Shown here in pieces: positions 1 through 6,577 of a DNA stretch of 7,591 nt. The stretch comes from Pseudomonadota bacterium. GTDB taxonomy: Bacteria > Pseudomonadota > Alphaproteobacteria > Rhizobiales > Phreatobacteraceae. The stretch is taken from NCBI GenBank assembly GCA_023416965.1, contig JAEZGJ010000053.1, forward strand, positions 1-7,591. The letters are read 5' to 3'. Under the pieces are notes generated by a model. The model was not told the origin of the DNA and made no database searches. It saw only the letters and a list, made by a program, of their open reading frames with translations. The first letter of the stretch is position 1. Each line of letters starts with the position of its first letter. Both the position numbers and the translations under genes were made by a program.

Positions 1-1
1 C

Positions 2-469
2 GTCTCCGTGGAGCTCCTGCCCGACAACGAGGACCTGCGGGAGCGCGTCGGCTCCATGCGCGAGCGGCTGATCCTGGCGGCGCGGTCCGGCGACATCGCC
101 CGGCTCGGCGTCGTCTTCCAGATGAACGAGACCATGCCGGTCTTCACCCGCGGCCCGGAGCGCGATCCCGTAGCCTTCTGGAAGAGCGCCTCGGGTGACG
201 GCGAGGGCCGGGAGATCCTCGCGGTCCTGCTCAACATTCTCGACCTGCCGGCGGCGCTCATCAACAAGGGCACGCCGCAGGAAATGTATGTCTGGCCCTA
301 TCTCGCCCATGTGCCGCTGACCGATCTCTCGCCGCGCCAGACCGTCGATCTTTATCGCCTGATGACGGCCCAGGACGTGCGCGACACGCGCACCCTCGGC
401 TCCTGGGCGTTCTGGAGGCTGGGCATCGGCCCCGACGGCACGATCCACTTCTTTCTCGCCGGGGAATAG
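2..469 (+). CDS. Conserved protein of unknown function, 5' end outside window
   Basis: The reading frame is already open at the left edge, so this is probably the C-terminal part of a longer protein. A GTG at position 8 could be a start, but only seven bases lie before it and no ribosome binding site can be judged; an ATG at 56 would cut into what looks like the conserved block. Counted from the GTG, visible features are an acidic and basic helix (about residues 5-35), a Gly/Asp-rich segment SGDGEGREI (62-70), a hydrophobic helix (71-85), YVWPYLAHVPLTDLSP (94-109) and a C-terminal WAFWRLGIGPDGTIHFFLAGE (133-153). From memory, similar proteins occur in alphaproteobacteria, often with an N-terminal signal peptide, which would fall outside this window; that is inference. 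No catalytic motif is evident and I do not assign a function. It ends in TAG, 135 nt before the next gene on the same strand. Confidence 0.7.
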   Translation, partial: VSVELLPDNEDLRERVGSMRERLILAARSGDIARLGVVFQMNETMPVFTRGPERDPVAFWKSASGDGEGREILAVLLNILDLPAALINKGTPQEMYVWPYLAHVPLTDLSPRQTVDLYRLMTAQDVRDTRTLGSWAFWRLGIGPDGTIHFFLAGE

Positions 470-527
470 GCGGGCGTTAACCGTCCGATGACGTTAGGGA
501 AACCTGCGGCTCGCTTCGCCCCTCCCA

Positions 528-542
528 TTATACCACCGTTAA
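528..542 (+). promoter_or_regulatory. Candidate CtrA-type binding site upstream of the PilZ gene
   Basis: The sequence TTAT-N7-TTAA matches the CtrA consensus TTAA-N7-TTAA at seven of eight defined bases. A second half-site, TTAACC, lies at 477-482. CtrA is the cell-cycle and motility response regulator of alphaproteobacteria, and PilZ or DUF2336 genes are plausible targets. The site lies about 60-75 nt before the ATG at 605, suitable for promoter control. AT-rich 4-mers can match by chance, so this is a hypothesis. Confidence 0.33.
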
Positions 543-555
543 AGGCCGGCCTTTA
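540..555. repeat. 16-bp perfect palindrome
   Basis: TAAAGGCCGGCCTTTA reads identically on both strands. It lies in the 135-nt gap before the DUF2336-PilZ gene, overlaps the last bases of the candidate CtrA site and ends 49 nt before the ATG. It has no loop, so it suits a dimeric DNA-binding protein better than an RNA hairpin, and it lacks a following T-run, so it does not look like a terminator for the upstream gene. The binding protein, if any, is unknown. Confidence 0.5.
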
Positions 556-604
556 GCCACGGCATCTCTGGCCGCGCCTAGCGGCCGCCAGCGGAAGCGC
601 GAGG

Positions 605-1372
605 ATGCCGCACAGCACGACTGTCACGGTCGCCATCGACGAACTGGTCGCGCGGCAGGATCGCGACGGCCTGGCGGAAAAGATCCACCGGCTCATCGAC
701 CAGTTCGCCGACAATGCAGGCGTCTATACGCAGGAGCAGGCGGAGACCGTCGATCTCGTCATTTCCCGCCTCGTCGCCGACGTGGCGCCCGAGGGACGGA
801 TGGCCATCGCCGCGCGGGTGGCGAGCGACCCGAAGGCGCCGCCGCGCGTGGTGGAGCAACTGGCCGGGGACGACTGGATCGAGGTCGCCGCGCCGGTGCT
901 CGCGGGATCGCCCTGCCTGTCCGACGAGACCCTCCTGAGGGTGATCGACACCAAGGGCCATTCCCACCTTCTCGCCATCAGCCGCCGCCGCATCATCCGG
1001 ACGGCGGTGGCGGACACGCTGGCAGTCCGCGGCAACCGCGCCGTGGTGCGTGCCCTCTCCCGCCATGCCGGCGCCGAGCTGTCGCGCGAGGCCCGCGCGC
1101 ATCTCGAGCAGCGCCAGCGGGCGAGGCTGGAGGAATTGCGCAGGGCGCCGCGCAAATCAGTGGAGTACCCGGCCGTGCTCAGTCGCCCGGACGGCGGTGA
1201 CAAGGTCCGTTGCCGGCTGATCGACATTTCGCGCACCGGCGCCAAGCTGTTGCTGGCGACGATGTCGCGGCCCTCGGGGCCCCTGCTCCTGAGCTTCGCC
1301 AGCGCCGCCGTCAGGCGGCGATGCGAACCGGTCTGGCAGGACGGCCGCGACATCGGCGTCCGCTTCCTGTGA
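605..1372 (+). CDS. DUF2336-like protein with C-terminal PilZ domain (predicted c-di-GMP effector)
   Basis: This 255-residue protein is predicted to be cytoplasmic, with no signal peptide or membrane segment. Residues about 10-170 are all-helical and resemble the alphaproteobacterial DUF2336 family, with HEAT-like helical pairs such as ASDPKAPPRVVEQLAGDD (73-90), APVLAGSPCLSDETLL (96-111) and HLLAISRRR (121-129). A charged linker (about 165-180) leads to a PilZ domain (about 177-255). Both hallmark cyclic-di-GMP motifs are present: RxxxR as R179-R183 and DxSxxG as D207, S209, G212. The closing strand CEPVWQDGRDIGVRF (240-254) is also typical. It probably senses cyclic di-GMP and alters motility, surface behaviour or a signalling partner; the partner is unknown. 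The ATG at 605 is supported by GGAAG at 593-597, seven bases upstream. The gene converges with the methyltransferase, leaving 15 nt between stops and no clear terminator. Confidence 0.85.
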   Translation: MPHSTTVTVAIDELVARQDRDGLAEKIHRLIDQFADNAGVYTQEQAETVDLVISRLVADVAPEGRMAIAARVASDPKAPPRVVEQLAGDDWIEVAAPVLAGSPCLSDETLLRVIDTKGHSHLLAISRRRIIRTAVADTLAVRGNRAVVRALSRHAGAELSREARAHLEQRQRARLEELRRAPRKSVEYPAVLSRPDGGDKVRCRLIDISRTGAKLLLATMSRPSGPLLLSFASAAVRRRCEPVWQDGRDIGVRFL

Positions 1373-1387
1373 CGCCCCGCGGCGGCC

Positions 1388-1984
1388 TCAGGCGCGCAGC
1401 GTCAGCGCGAGGACGGTCCAGCTGATCCCGTGCCGTCCGAACATGTCGGGCCTGTCGGCGCTGAAGAGGCCGGCGAGGCCATGAGCGCCGGCGAGAGCCA
1501 GCGTTTCCTCCCCTGACACGTCGAACATGCGACGACCCGCCGGCACCGGGCCGTGGCGCAGCGTGATGACGAGGCGGCCTCCGGGGGCGAGGTGGGCGGC
1601 GAGCCGCGCCATGGCGCGCGAGCGCTCGCCGGCGTCGAGATGCATGAGAACGGCCGTGAGCATGACGAGGTCGAAGCGCTCTCCCCCCGCGGCGAGGACC
1701 GGCAGGTCCGGCAGGCTGTCGTCGATCCAGGCGATGGCCTTTGCGGCGTGGAGGCGGGCGCCATGGGCGCGCAGTTCCGCCGTCGGCTCGACCGCCGTGA
1801 CCGCGAAGCCGCGATCGGCCAGCGCGGCGGCGTCGCGGCCGGTTCCCGCGCCGATATCGAGCGCACGGCCGGACGGCGGGAGGAGGTGGAGGACCAGGGC
1901 GTGGACCTCCTCGAAGGTGACGCTCTCGTACTGGACCGCGAGCCTGTCCGCCTCCGCGGCATAGCCGCTGGTGGCCTCGCTCAC
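1388..1984 (-). CDS. Class I SAM-dependent methyltransferase
   Basis: This 198-residue cytosolic protein has a standard Rossmann-like methyltransferase fold. Motif I is LDIGAGTGR (42-50), which binds S-adenosylmethionine. The acidic residue closing strand 2 is E66 in VTAVEPT, motif II-like FDLVMLTAVLMHL spans 104-116, and the post-motif APGGRLVITLRHGP spans 133-146. It resembles the broad Methyltransf_11/25 group of small enzymes; the substrate (small molecule, quinone, lipid or protein) cannot be read from the sequence. The start is GTG and overlaps the dihydroorotase stop in a GTGA arrangement, so its translation is probably coupled to that gene. An AGGA lies nine bases before the GTG. No frameshift is seen and the length is normal for the class. 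The pairing with a pyrimidine-type amidohydrolase is positional evidence only and does not show a shared pathway. Confidence 0.85.
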   Translation of the reverse strand: MSEATSGYAAEADRLAVQYESVTFEEVHALVLHLLPPSGRALDIGAGTGRDAAALADRGFAVTAVEPTAELRAHGARLHAAKAIAWIDDSLPDLPVLAAGGERFDLVMLTAVLMHLDAGERSRAMARLAAHLAPGGRLVITLRHGPVPAGRRMFDVSGEETLALAGAHGLAGLFSADRPDMFGRHGISWTVLALTLRA

Positions 1985-3309
1985 GCCCGCTGGTCCTGGA
2001 AGCGCACGGGGCGTCCGCCGGAGGGGGTCACCAGCTCACCCTCCCACATGACGCGGCGGCCGCGGATCACGGTGCCGACCGGCCAGCCGGTGACCTCCTT
2101 GCCGTCGTAAGGGGTCCAGCGGCTCTTGGAGGCGATCCAGCCGTTGGTGATGGTCTGGCGCCGCTTCAGGTCCACGACGGTGAAGTCCGCGTCGTAGCCT
2201 GCGGCGATGCGGCCCTTGCCGGCGATGGCGAAGATGCGGGCAGGTCCCGCGCTGGTGAGGTCGACGAAGCGCTCCAGCGTCAGCTTCCCGGCATTCACGT
2301 GGTCGAGCATCGTCGGCACCAGCGTCTGCACGCCGGTCATGCCGGAGGGCGAGGCCGGGTAGGTTTTCTGCTTCTCCTCCAGCGTGTGCGGGGCGTGGTC
2401 GGAGCCGAGCACGTCGACGATGCCCTGCTCGATGCCCTTCCAGATGCCGGCCCGGGCCCTGGCGTCGCGCACCGGCGGGTTCATCTGGGCGAGGGTGCCG
2501 AGCCGCTCGTAGCAGTCCGGGGCGACGAGGGTGAGGTGGTGCGGCGTCGCCTCGCAGGTGGCGACGTCCTTGTGCTGCTGCAGGTAGTCGATCTCCTCCG
2601 CCGTCGAGATGTGCAGCACGTGGATCTTGGCGTTGAAGCGCTTCGCAATTCCGACGAGACGCTCGGTGCAGGTGAGCGCGGCGATCTCGTCGCGCCAGAC
2701 CGGATGGGAGCGCGCATCGCCCTCGATGCGCTCGCCCTTGCGCTCGCGCAGGCGGTACTCGTCCTCGGAATGGAAGGCCGAGCGGCGGCGGGTGTTCTTC
2801 AGGATGGAGGCGACGCCCTCGTCGTCCTCGACCAGCAGCGAGCCGGTGGAGGAGCCCATGAACACCTTGATGCCGGCGGCACCGGGCAGGCGCTCCAGCT
2901 CGGCGACATGGGGCGCGTTCTCGTGGGTGCCGCCGACCCAGAAGGCGAAATCGCAATGCATGCGGTCCGTGGCGCGCTTCACCTTGTCGGCGAGCGCCGC
3001 CTCCGACGTGGTCAGCGGGTCGGTATTCGGCATCTCGAAGACGGCGGTGACGCCGCCCATCACGGCGGCGCGCGATCCCGATTCGAGGTCCTCCTTGTGG
3101 GTCGGCCCCGGCTCGCGGAAATGCACCTGGCTGTCGATGACGCCGGGCAGGATGTGCAGGCCGGTGCAGTCGACGGCCTCGCCGGCGGAGGCCCGGGACA
3201 GGTCGCCGATGAAGGCGACGCGGCCGGCCGTGACGCCGATGTCGCGGATCGCGCGGCCGTCCTGATTGACCACCGTGCCGTTCCTGTAGATGACGTCGTA
3301 ATTCGGCAT
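1981..3309 (-). CDS. pyrC: Dihydroorotase (amidohydrolase superfamily)
   Basis: This 442-residue protein matches the dihydroorotase/allantoinase/hydantoinase group of metal-dependent amidohydrolases. Dihydroorotase reversibly cyclises N-carbamoyl-L-aspartate to dihydroorotate in pyrimidine synthesis. Visible motifs are LPGVIDSQVHFREPG (54-68), MPNT (93-96), GIKVFMGSSTG with K148 as the likely carboxylated lysine, H180 in AFHSEDE, H233 in HVLHIST, ATPHHLTL (254-261), NPPVR (277-281) and the catalytic aspartate D304 in GSDHAPH. The usual metal-binding HxH reads Q61-V-H63, so the first histidine is replaced. Many rhizobia carry a separate dihydroorotase next to pyrB, so this may be a second paralogue; an allantoinase or hydantoinase role is less likely but not excluded. 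The ATG at 3309 is chosen because GGGAG lies six bases upstream and residues MPNYDVIYRNGTVVN start the family's N-terminal strand; the in-frame extension to 3573 runs antisense through ygfZ. It leads the methyltransferase in one operon. Confidence 0.85.
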   Translation of the reverse strand: MPNYDVIYRNGTVVNQDGRAIRDIGVTAGRVAFIGDLSRASAGEAVDCTGLHILPGVIDSQVHFREPGPTHKEDLESGSRAAVMGGVTAVFEMPNTDPLTTSEAALADKVKRATDRMHCDFAFWVGGTHENAPHVAELERLPGAAGIKVFMGSSTGSLLVEDDEGVASILKNTRRRSAFHSEDEYRLRERKGERIEGDARSHPVWRDEIAALTCTERLVGIAKRFNAKIHVLHISTAEEIDYLQQHKDVATCEATPHHLTLVAPDCYERLGTLAQMNPPVRDARARAGIWKGIEQGIVDVLGSDHAPHTLEEKQKTYPASPSGMTGVQTLVPTMLDHVNAGKLTLERFVDLTSAGPARIFAIAGKGRIAAGYDADFTVVDLKRRQTITNGWIASKSRWTPYDGKEVTGWPVGTVIRGRRVMWEGELVTPSGGRPVRFQDQRA

Positions 3310-3317
3310 GGCGGGCT

Positions 3318-3332
3318 CCCGGCACTGCCGGG
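3318..3332 (-). promoter_or_regulatory. Palindrome overlapping the dihydroorotase ribosome binding site
   Basis: CCCGGCA-C-TGCCGGG is a perfect 7+7 inverted repeat around one base. On the minus-strand transcript it supplies the GGG of the Shine-Dalgarno GGGAG that precedes the ATG at 3309. As RNA it could fold into a 5-bp GC stem with a five-base loop and hide the ribosome binding site; as DNA it could be an operator shared by the two divergent genes. Which of these applies, if either, is inference. Confidence 0.45.
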
Positions 3333-3354
3333 CCTTGTCCCCGGTGCGGCCTCG

Positions 3355-3383
3355 CTTATGTCGGAGAATGACAACCGTGCCAA
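3355..3383 (-). promoter_or_regulatory. Sigma-70-like promoter for the dihydroorotase-methyltransferase operon
   Basis: Read on the minus strand, TTGGCA (3383-3378, five of six to TTGACA) is followed after exactly 17 nt by CATAAG (3360-3355, four of six to TATAAT). Transcription would begin near 3348 and give a leader of about 39 nt that contains the 3318-3332 palindrome. A much weaker plus-strand pair, TTGTCC (3335-3340) and TATGTC (3357-3362), could serve ygfZ. Confidence 0.5.
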
Positions 3384-3400
3384 GCGAACGAGAGGCCCCG

Positions 3401-4264
3401 ATGCCCAGCGCATTCCTGCCCGACCGTGGCGTCGTCCGCGTGACCGGCGAGGAGGCAGCGAAATTCCTGCAGGGGCTCGTCACCTGCGACGTGGAGGCGA
3501 TTCCCGAGGGGGAGGCGCGGTTCGGCGCGCTGCTGACGCCACAGGGCAAGATCGTCGTCGATTTCCTGGTCATTCCCGCGCCGGCGGCGGTCGGCGGCGG
3601 CTTCCTCTTCGACGCGCCGCGCGCGCTGGCGGCGGAGTTCGCGAAGAAGCTCGGCTTCTACCGGCTGCGGGCGAAGGTCGCAGTCGAGGACCAGTCGGAC
3701 CGGCTCGGCGTCACCGCCCTGTGGGGCAGCGAGGCGCCGCCGGCCGCCGGCGGGGTCCTCGCCCGCGACCCGCGGCACCCGGCGCTCGGCTGGCGCATGG
3801 TGGCGCCGCTGCCGCTGGAGATCGTCTCGGACGCCGGCGCCTACGACGCCCACCGCATCCGGCTCGCCATCCCCGAGGGCGGCCGCGACTTCGCCTATGG
3901 CGACACCTTCCCGCACGAGGCGGACATGGACCAGCTCGCCGGCGTCGACTTCGCCAAGGGCTGCTATGTCGGGCAGGAGGTGGTCAGCCGCATGCAGCAC
4001 CGCGGCACGGCCCGCACCCGCGTCGTGCCGGTCGCCTTCCCCGACTTCGCGCCCATGGAGGGGCTGGACGTGACGGCCGGCGAGAAGACGATCGGCGTCA
4101 TGGGCTCGGGGGCCGAGGGCCACGGGCTCGCCAAGCTGCGCCTCGACCGGGTGGCCGATGCGCTGGCAGCGGGCGAGCCGATCACCGCGGGCGGTATCGC
4201 CCTGACGCCGGTCAAGCCGGACTGGGCGCGATTCGCCTGGCCGGGAGAAGCGGTCGAGGGCTGA
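3401..4264 (+). CDS. ygfZ: Folate-binding protein YgfZ (iron-sulfur cluster maintenance)
   Basis: This 287-residue protein is a YgfZ/GcvT-like folate-binding protein. E. coli YgfZ supports assembly or repair of certain Fe-S enzymes, including the tRNA methylthiolase MiaB, in a folate-dependent way. The diagnostic signature is KGCYVGQEVVSR at 186-197, with the key cysteine C188. The N-terminus has the family's FLPDRGVVRVTGEEAAKFLQGLVTCDV (5-31) followed by LLTPQGKIVVDF (44-55), a GcvT-like folate-binding half. The C-terminal part (about 200-283) forms the usual small beta domain. No signal peptide is seen, so it is cytosolic. The ATG at 3401 is preferred because AGAGG lies five bases before it; an in-frame ATG at 3368 has GGAG only one base away and would add a poorly conserved extension. 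It is divergent from the dihydroorotase and converges with priA, with 17 nt between the stop codons. Confidence 0.92.
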   Translation: MPSAFLPDRGVVRVTGEEAAKFLQGLVTCDVEAIPEGEARFGALLTPQGKIVVDFLVIPAPAAVGGGFLFDAPRALAAEFAKKLGFYRLRAKVAVEDQSDRLGVTALWGSEAPPAAGGVLARDPRHPALGWRMVAPLPLEIVSDAGAYDAHRIRLAIPEGGRDFAYGDTFPHEADMDQLAGVDFAKGCYVGQEVVSRMQHRGTARTRVVPVAFPDFAPMEGLDVTAGEKTIGVMGSGAEGHGLAKLRLDRVADALAAGEPITAGGIALTPVKPDWARFAWPGEAVEG

Positions 4265-4281
4265 GGGGCCTTACCTTCCAG

Positions 4282-6456
4282 TCAAAGGAAACTCTGCGGA
4301 TCGACGTCGATCTCCAGCCGCACATTGCCGCGCGGCGCCTCGACCGATGATAGCCAGCGCCGCATCCAGCCCGAGAGGTCGAAGGCGCGGGGCGAGCGCG
4401 CCAGAAGCCGCACGCGATGGCGGCCGCGCACCAGGGCCAGCGGCGCCTCCGCCGGCCCCAGCACCTTCACCTCCGGCGTCGGCGGCACGGCGCGCACCAG
4501 CGTGCGCGCATAGGCCTGCGCGTCGCCCAGCGCCTCCGCGGAGACGACGAGGGCGGCGAGCCGGCCGAAGGGCGGCAGCATGGCCGCCTCGCGCATGGCG
4601 ATCTCGGCCTCGTAGAACCCCTCGCGGTCGCCCCTGACGATGGCCTGGATGATCGGGTGCTCGGGCTGGTGCGTCTGGATCAGGGCGCGCGAGCCGTCCT
4701 TCGCCCGCCCTGCCCTGCCGACCACCTGCTGCAGCAGCTGGAAGGTGCGTTCGCCCGCTCTGGGGTCCGCATTGGAGAGGCCGAGATCCGCGTCGATGAC
4801 GCCGACCAGCGCCAGGTTCGGGAAATTGTGCCCCTTGGCGACGAGCTGCGTGCCGATGACGATGTCCGCCTCGCCGCGCGCCACCGCCTCGATCTCCTGG
4901 CGGATGCGCTCGACGCCGCCGGCCATGTCGGAGGAGAGCACCAGCAGCCGTGCCTCGGGAAACAGCGTGGCGCATTCCTCCGCGAGGCGCTCCACGCCGG
5001 GGCCGCAGGCGACGAAACTGTCGATCGCCTCGCATTTCGGGCAATGCTCCAGCGGCGGCATGTTGAAACCGCAATGGTGGCAGACCAGCCGCCGCCGGAA
5101 GCGGTGGTCGACCAGCCAGGCCGAGCAGTTGGGGCACTGGATGCGCTCGCCGCAGGTGCGGCAGAGGGTAAGCGGGGCATAGCCGCGGCGGTTCAGGAAG
5201 AGCAGCGCCTGCTCTCCCGCCTCGACCGTGCGGCGCACCTCCGCCTCGAGCGCCGGCGCGATCCAGCGGGTGCGCGGCGGGCCGGCGCTGCGCAGGTCGA
5301 TTGTGGCGATCTTCGGCATGTCCCGCCCGCCGAAGCGCTCGGGCAGGACGAGGCGGCGGTAGCGGCCCCGGTCGGCATTGACCCGGCTCTCCACCGAGGG
5401 CGTCGCCGAGGCGAGGACGACGGGAATTTCCTGCAGCCGGGCACGCACCACCGCCATGTCGCGGGCGTGGTAGTGGACGCCGTCGTCCTGCTTGTAGGCG
5501 CCCTCGTGCTCCTCGTCGACGACGACCAGGCCGAGGTCGGCGAAGGGCAGGAACAGGGCCGAGCGGGCGCCGATCACCACCTGCACCTCCCCGGCGGCGA
5601 CGCCGGCCCAGACCCGGCCGCGCTTCGTCGTGCCGACACCGGAATGCCAGGCGGCGGGGCGGTGGCCGAAGCGGGCGGCGAAGCGATCGAGGAACTGTGT
5701 CGTCAGGGCGATCTCGGGAACCAGGATCAGCACCTGACGGCCTTGGCGCAGGGCCTCGGCCACCCCTTCGAGATAGACCTCCGTCTTGCCCGAGCCGGTG
5801 ACGCCGTCGAGGAGTTGCACCGCGAAGGCGCGGGCGGCGACGGCGTCGCAGAGCGCCAGGGCCGCCGCGTGCTGGGCATCGTTGAGCGTGGCGACGCCGT
5901 GGTCGGGATTGAGCCTCGCCAGCGCCTCGGCCGGCATGAGAACGGCCTCCAGCACGCCCTCGTCCACGAGCCCGTCCACCACCGAGGCGGAGACACCGGC
6001 CTCGCGCGCGGCCTCTCCCTTGGCGCGGGCGAGCCCGTCGGCGAGGAAGGCAAGCAGGCGCACCCGCGCCGGCGTCATGCGGCCGGGCGCGGTGCCGGTG
6101 ACGCGGATGCCGACGCGGGGTTTCGGCGGGCCCAGATCGTCCGGGTCGCGCAGCGCCATGCGCAGCACCATCCCCCGGGGGCTCAGCGTGTAGTCGGCGA
6201 GCCAGTCGCAGAGCTGGCGGACCGCATGGGGCACGGCCGGCACGTCGAACCGGGCGGCAACCTCCTTCAGCCGGTTGTGCGAGACGCCGCCGGGCTCGTC
6301 ACGCAGCGCCCAGACGGCGCCGAGCGTCGTGCGGTTGCCGAGCGGCACGGCGACGACGTCTCCCGGCCCCAGCGTCATCCCCGCGGGGATGCGGTAGCTG
6401 TAGGGCCGGTCGACGGCGACCGGAATCAGCACGTCGGCGAAGCGGGGTGCGGTCAT
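4282..6456 (-). CDS. priA: Primosomal protein N' (replication restart helicase PriA)
   Basis: This 724-residue superfamily 2 DNA helicase is full length for PriA. PriA recognises abandoned replication forks, unwinds the lagging arm and reloads the replisome. The N-terminal fork-binding domain covers about 1-105 (VAVDRPYSYRIP, VAVPLGNRTTLGAVW). Helicase motifs follow: Walker A GVTGSGKT (218-225), VPEIALTTQ (246-254), Walker B DEEH (314-317), SATPS (350-354), FLNRRGYAP (420-428), and motif VI QVVGRAGRA (577-585). The inserted zinc-binding region has all eight cysteines in four CxxC pairs: C432/C435, C441/C444, C459/C462 and C472/C475. The C-terminal domain ends in IDVDPQSFL, typical of the family. 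The ATG at 6456 is the only credible start, since an in-frame TAG lies four codons upstream; its Shine-Dalgarno is weak. It is divergent from bfd. The high GC content leaves a long antisense open frame that is not a gene. Confidence 0.97.
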   Translation of the reverse strand: MTAPRFADVLIPVAVDRPYSYRIPAGMTLGPGDVVAVPLGNRTTLGAVWALRDEPGGVSHNRLKEVAARFDVPAVPHAVRQLCDWLADYTLSPRGMVLRMALRDPDDLGPPKPRVGIRVTGTAPGRMTPARVRLLAFLADGLARAKGEAAREAGVSASVVDGLVDEGVLEAVLMPAEALARLNPDHGVATLNDAQHAAALALCDAVAARAFAVQLLDGVTGSGKTEVYLEGVAEALRQGRQVLILVPEIALTTQFLDRFAARFGHRPAAWHSGVGTTKRGRVWAGVAAGEVQVVIGARSALFLPFADLGLVVVDEEHEGAYKQDDGVHYHARDMAVVRARLQEIPVVLASATPSVESRVNADRGRYRRLVLPERFGGRDMPKIATIDLRSAGPPRTRWIAPALEAEVRRTVEAGEQALLFLNRRGYAPLTLCRTCGERIQCPNCSAWLVDHRFRRRLVCHHCGFNMPPLEHCPKCEAIDSFVACGPGVERLAEECATLFPEARLLVLSSDMAGGVERIRQEIEAVARGEADIVIGTQLVAKGHNFPNLALVGVIDADLGLSNADPRAGERTFQLLQQVVGRAGRAKDGSRALIQTHQPEHPIIQAIVRGDREGFYEAEIAMREAAMLPPFGRLAALVVSAEALGDAQAYARTLVRAVPPTPEVKVLGPAEAPLALVRGRHRVRLLARSPRAFDLSGWMRRWLSSVEAPRGNVRLEIDVDPQSFL

Positions 6457-6506
6457 GCCGATGGCCTAGCGCGCCCGGAGCGCGAAGGGAATGGGAGCGA
6501 GCCGCA

Positions 6507-6527
6507 GGGAGCCGGGGGCGGGCTCTC
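6507..6527. repeat. Hairpin-forming inverted repeat in the priA leader
   Basis: GGGAGCC (6507-6513) and GGCTCTC (6521-6527) pair over seven positions, one of them G-U when read as plus-strand RNA, around a seven-base G-rich loop. It lies 51-71 nt before the priA ATG on the other strand, so it would sit in the priA leader if transcription starts upstream. No T-run follows on either strand, so it is not a clear terminator. Function unknown. Confidence 0.3.
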
Positions 6528-6562
6528 GCGGCGATTTACGGCGCCCAGACGGTGCGTCCAGT

Positions 6563-6577
6563 TTGGATTGTTTCCAA
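6563..6577. promoter_or_regulatory. Inverted repeat TTGGA-N5-TCCAA in the priA-bfd gap
   Basis: Two perfect 5-bp arms flank TTGTT inside an AT-richer patch of an otherwise GC-rich gap. The centre is about 57 bp upstream of the predicted bfd start point, a usual place for an activator, and the repeat also lies within reach of a priA promoter. It does not match the FNR/FixK consensus TTGAT-N4-ATCAA or the Irr box as I know them. It could be an operator for an unidentified regulator. Confidence 0.3.

Noticed and set aside
1373..1387. Bidirectional terminator between the PilZ gene and the methyltransferase
   Set aside because: Only 15 GC-rich bases separate the stops. No stem with a T-run on either strand is present.
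3308..3400. Longer ygfZ starts at 3308 or 3368
   Set aside because: The start at 3308 would overlap the dihydroorotase start region, and the one at 3368 has badly spaced GGAG. The conserved N-terminus begins at the ATG at 3401.
3310..3573. N-terminal extension of the dihydroorotase by 88 residues
   Set aside because: The extension runs antisense through the start of ygfZ, has no family similarity, and would place the start upstream of the good promoter. The ATG at 3309 has a well-spaced GGGAG.
4265..4281. Bidirectional terminator between ygfZ and priA
   Set aside because: The 17 bases hold no inverted repeat or T-run.
2299..4350. Long plus-strand open frame running across the dihydroorotase and ygfZ
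   Set aside because: It crosses the divergent promoter region and reads ygfZ out of frame. Both real genes have diagnostic motifs, while this frame has none and an antisense-type composition.
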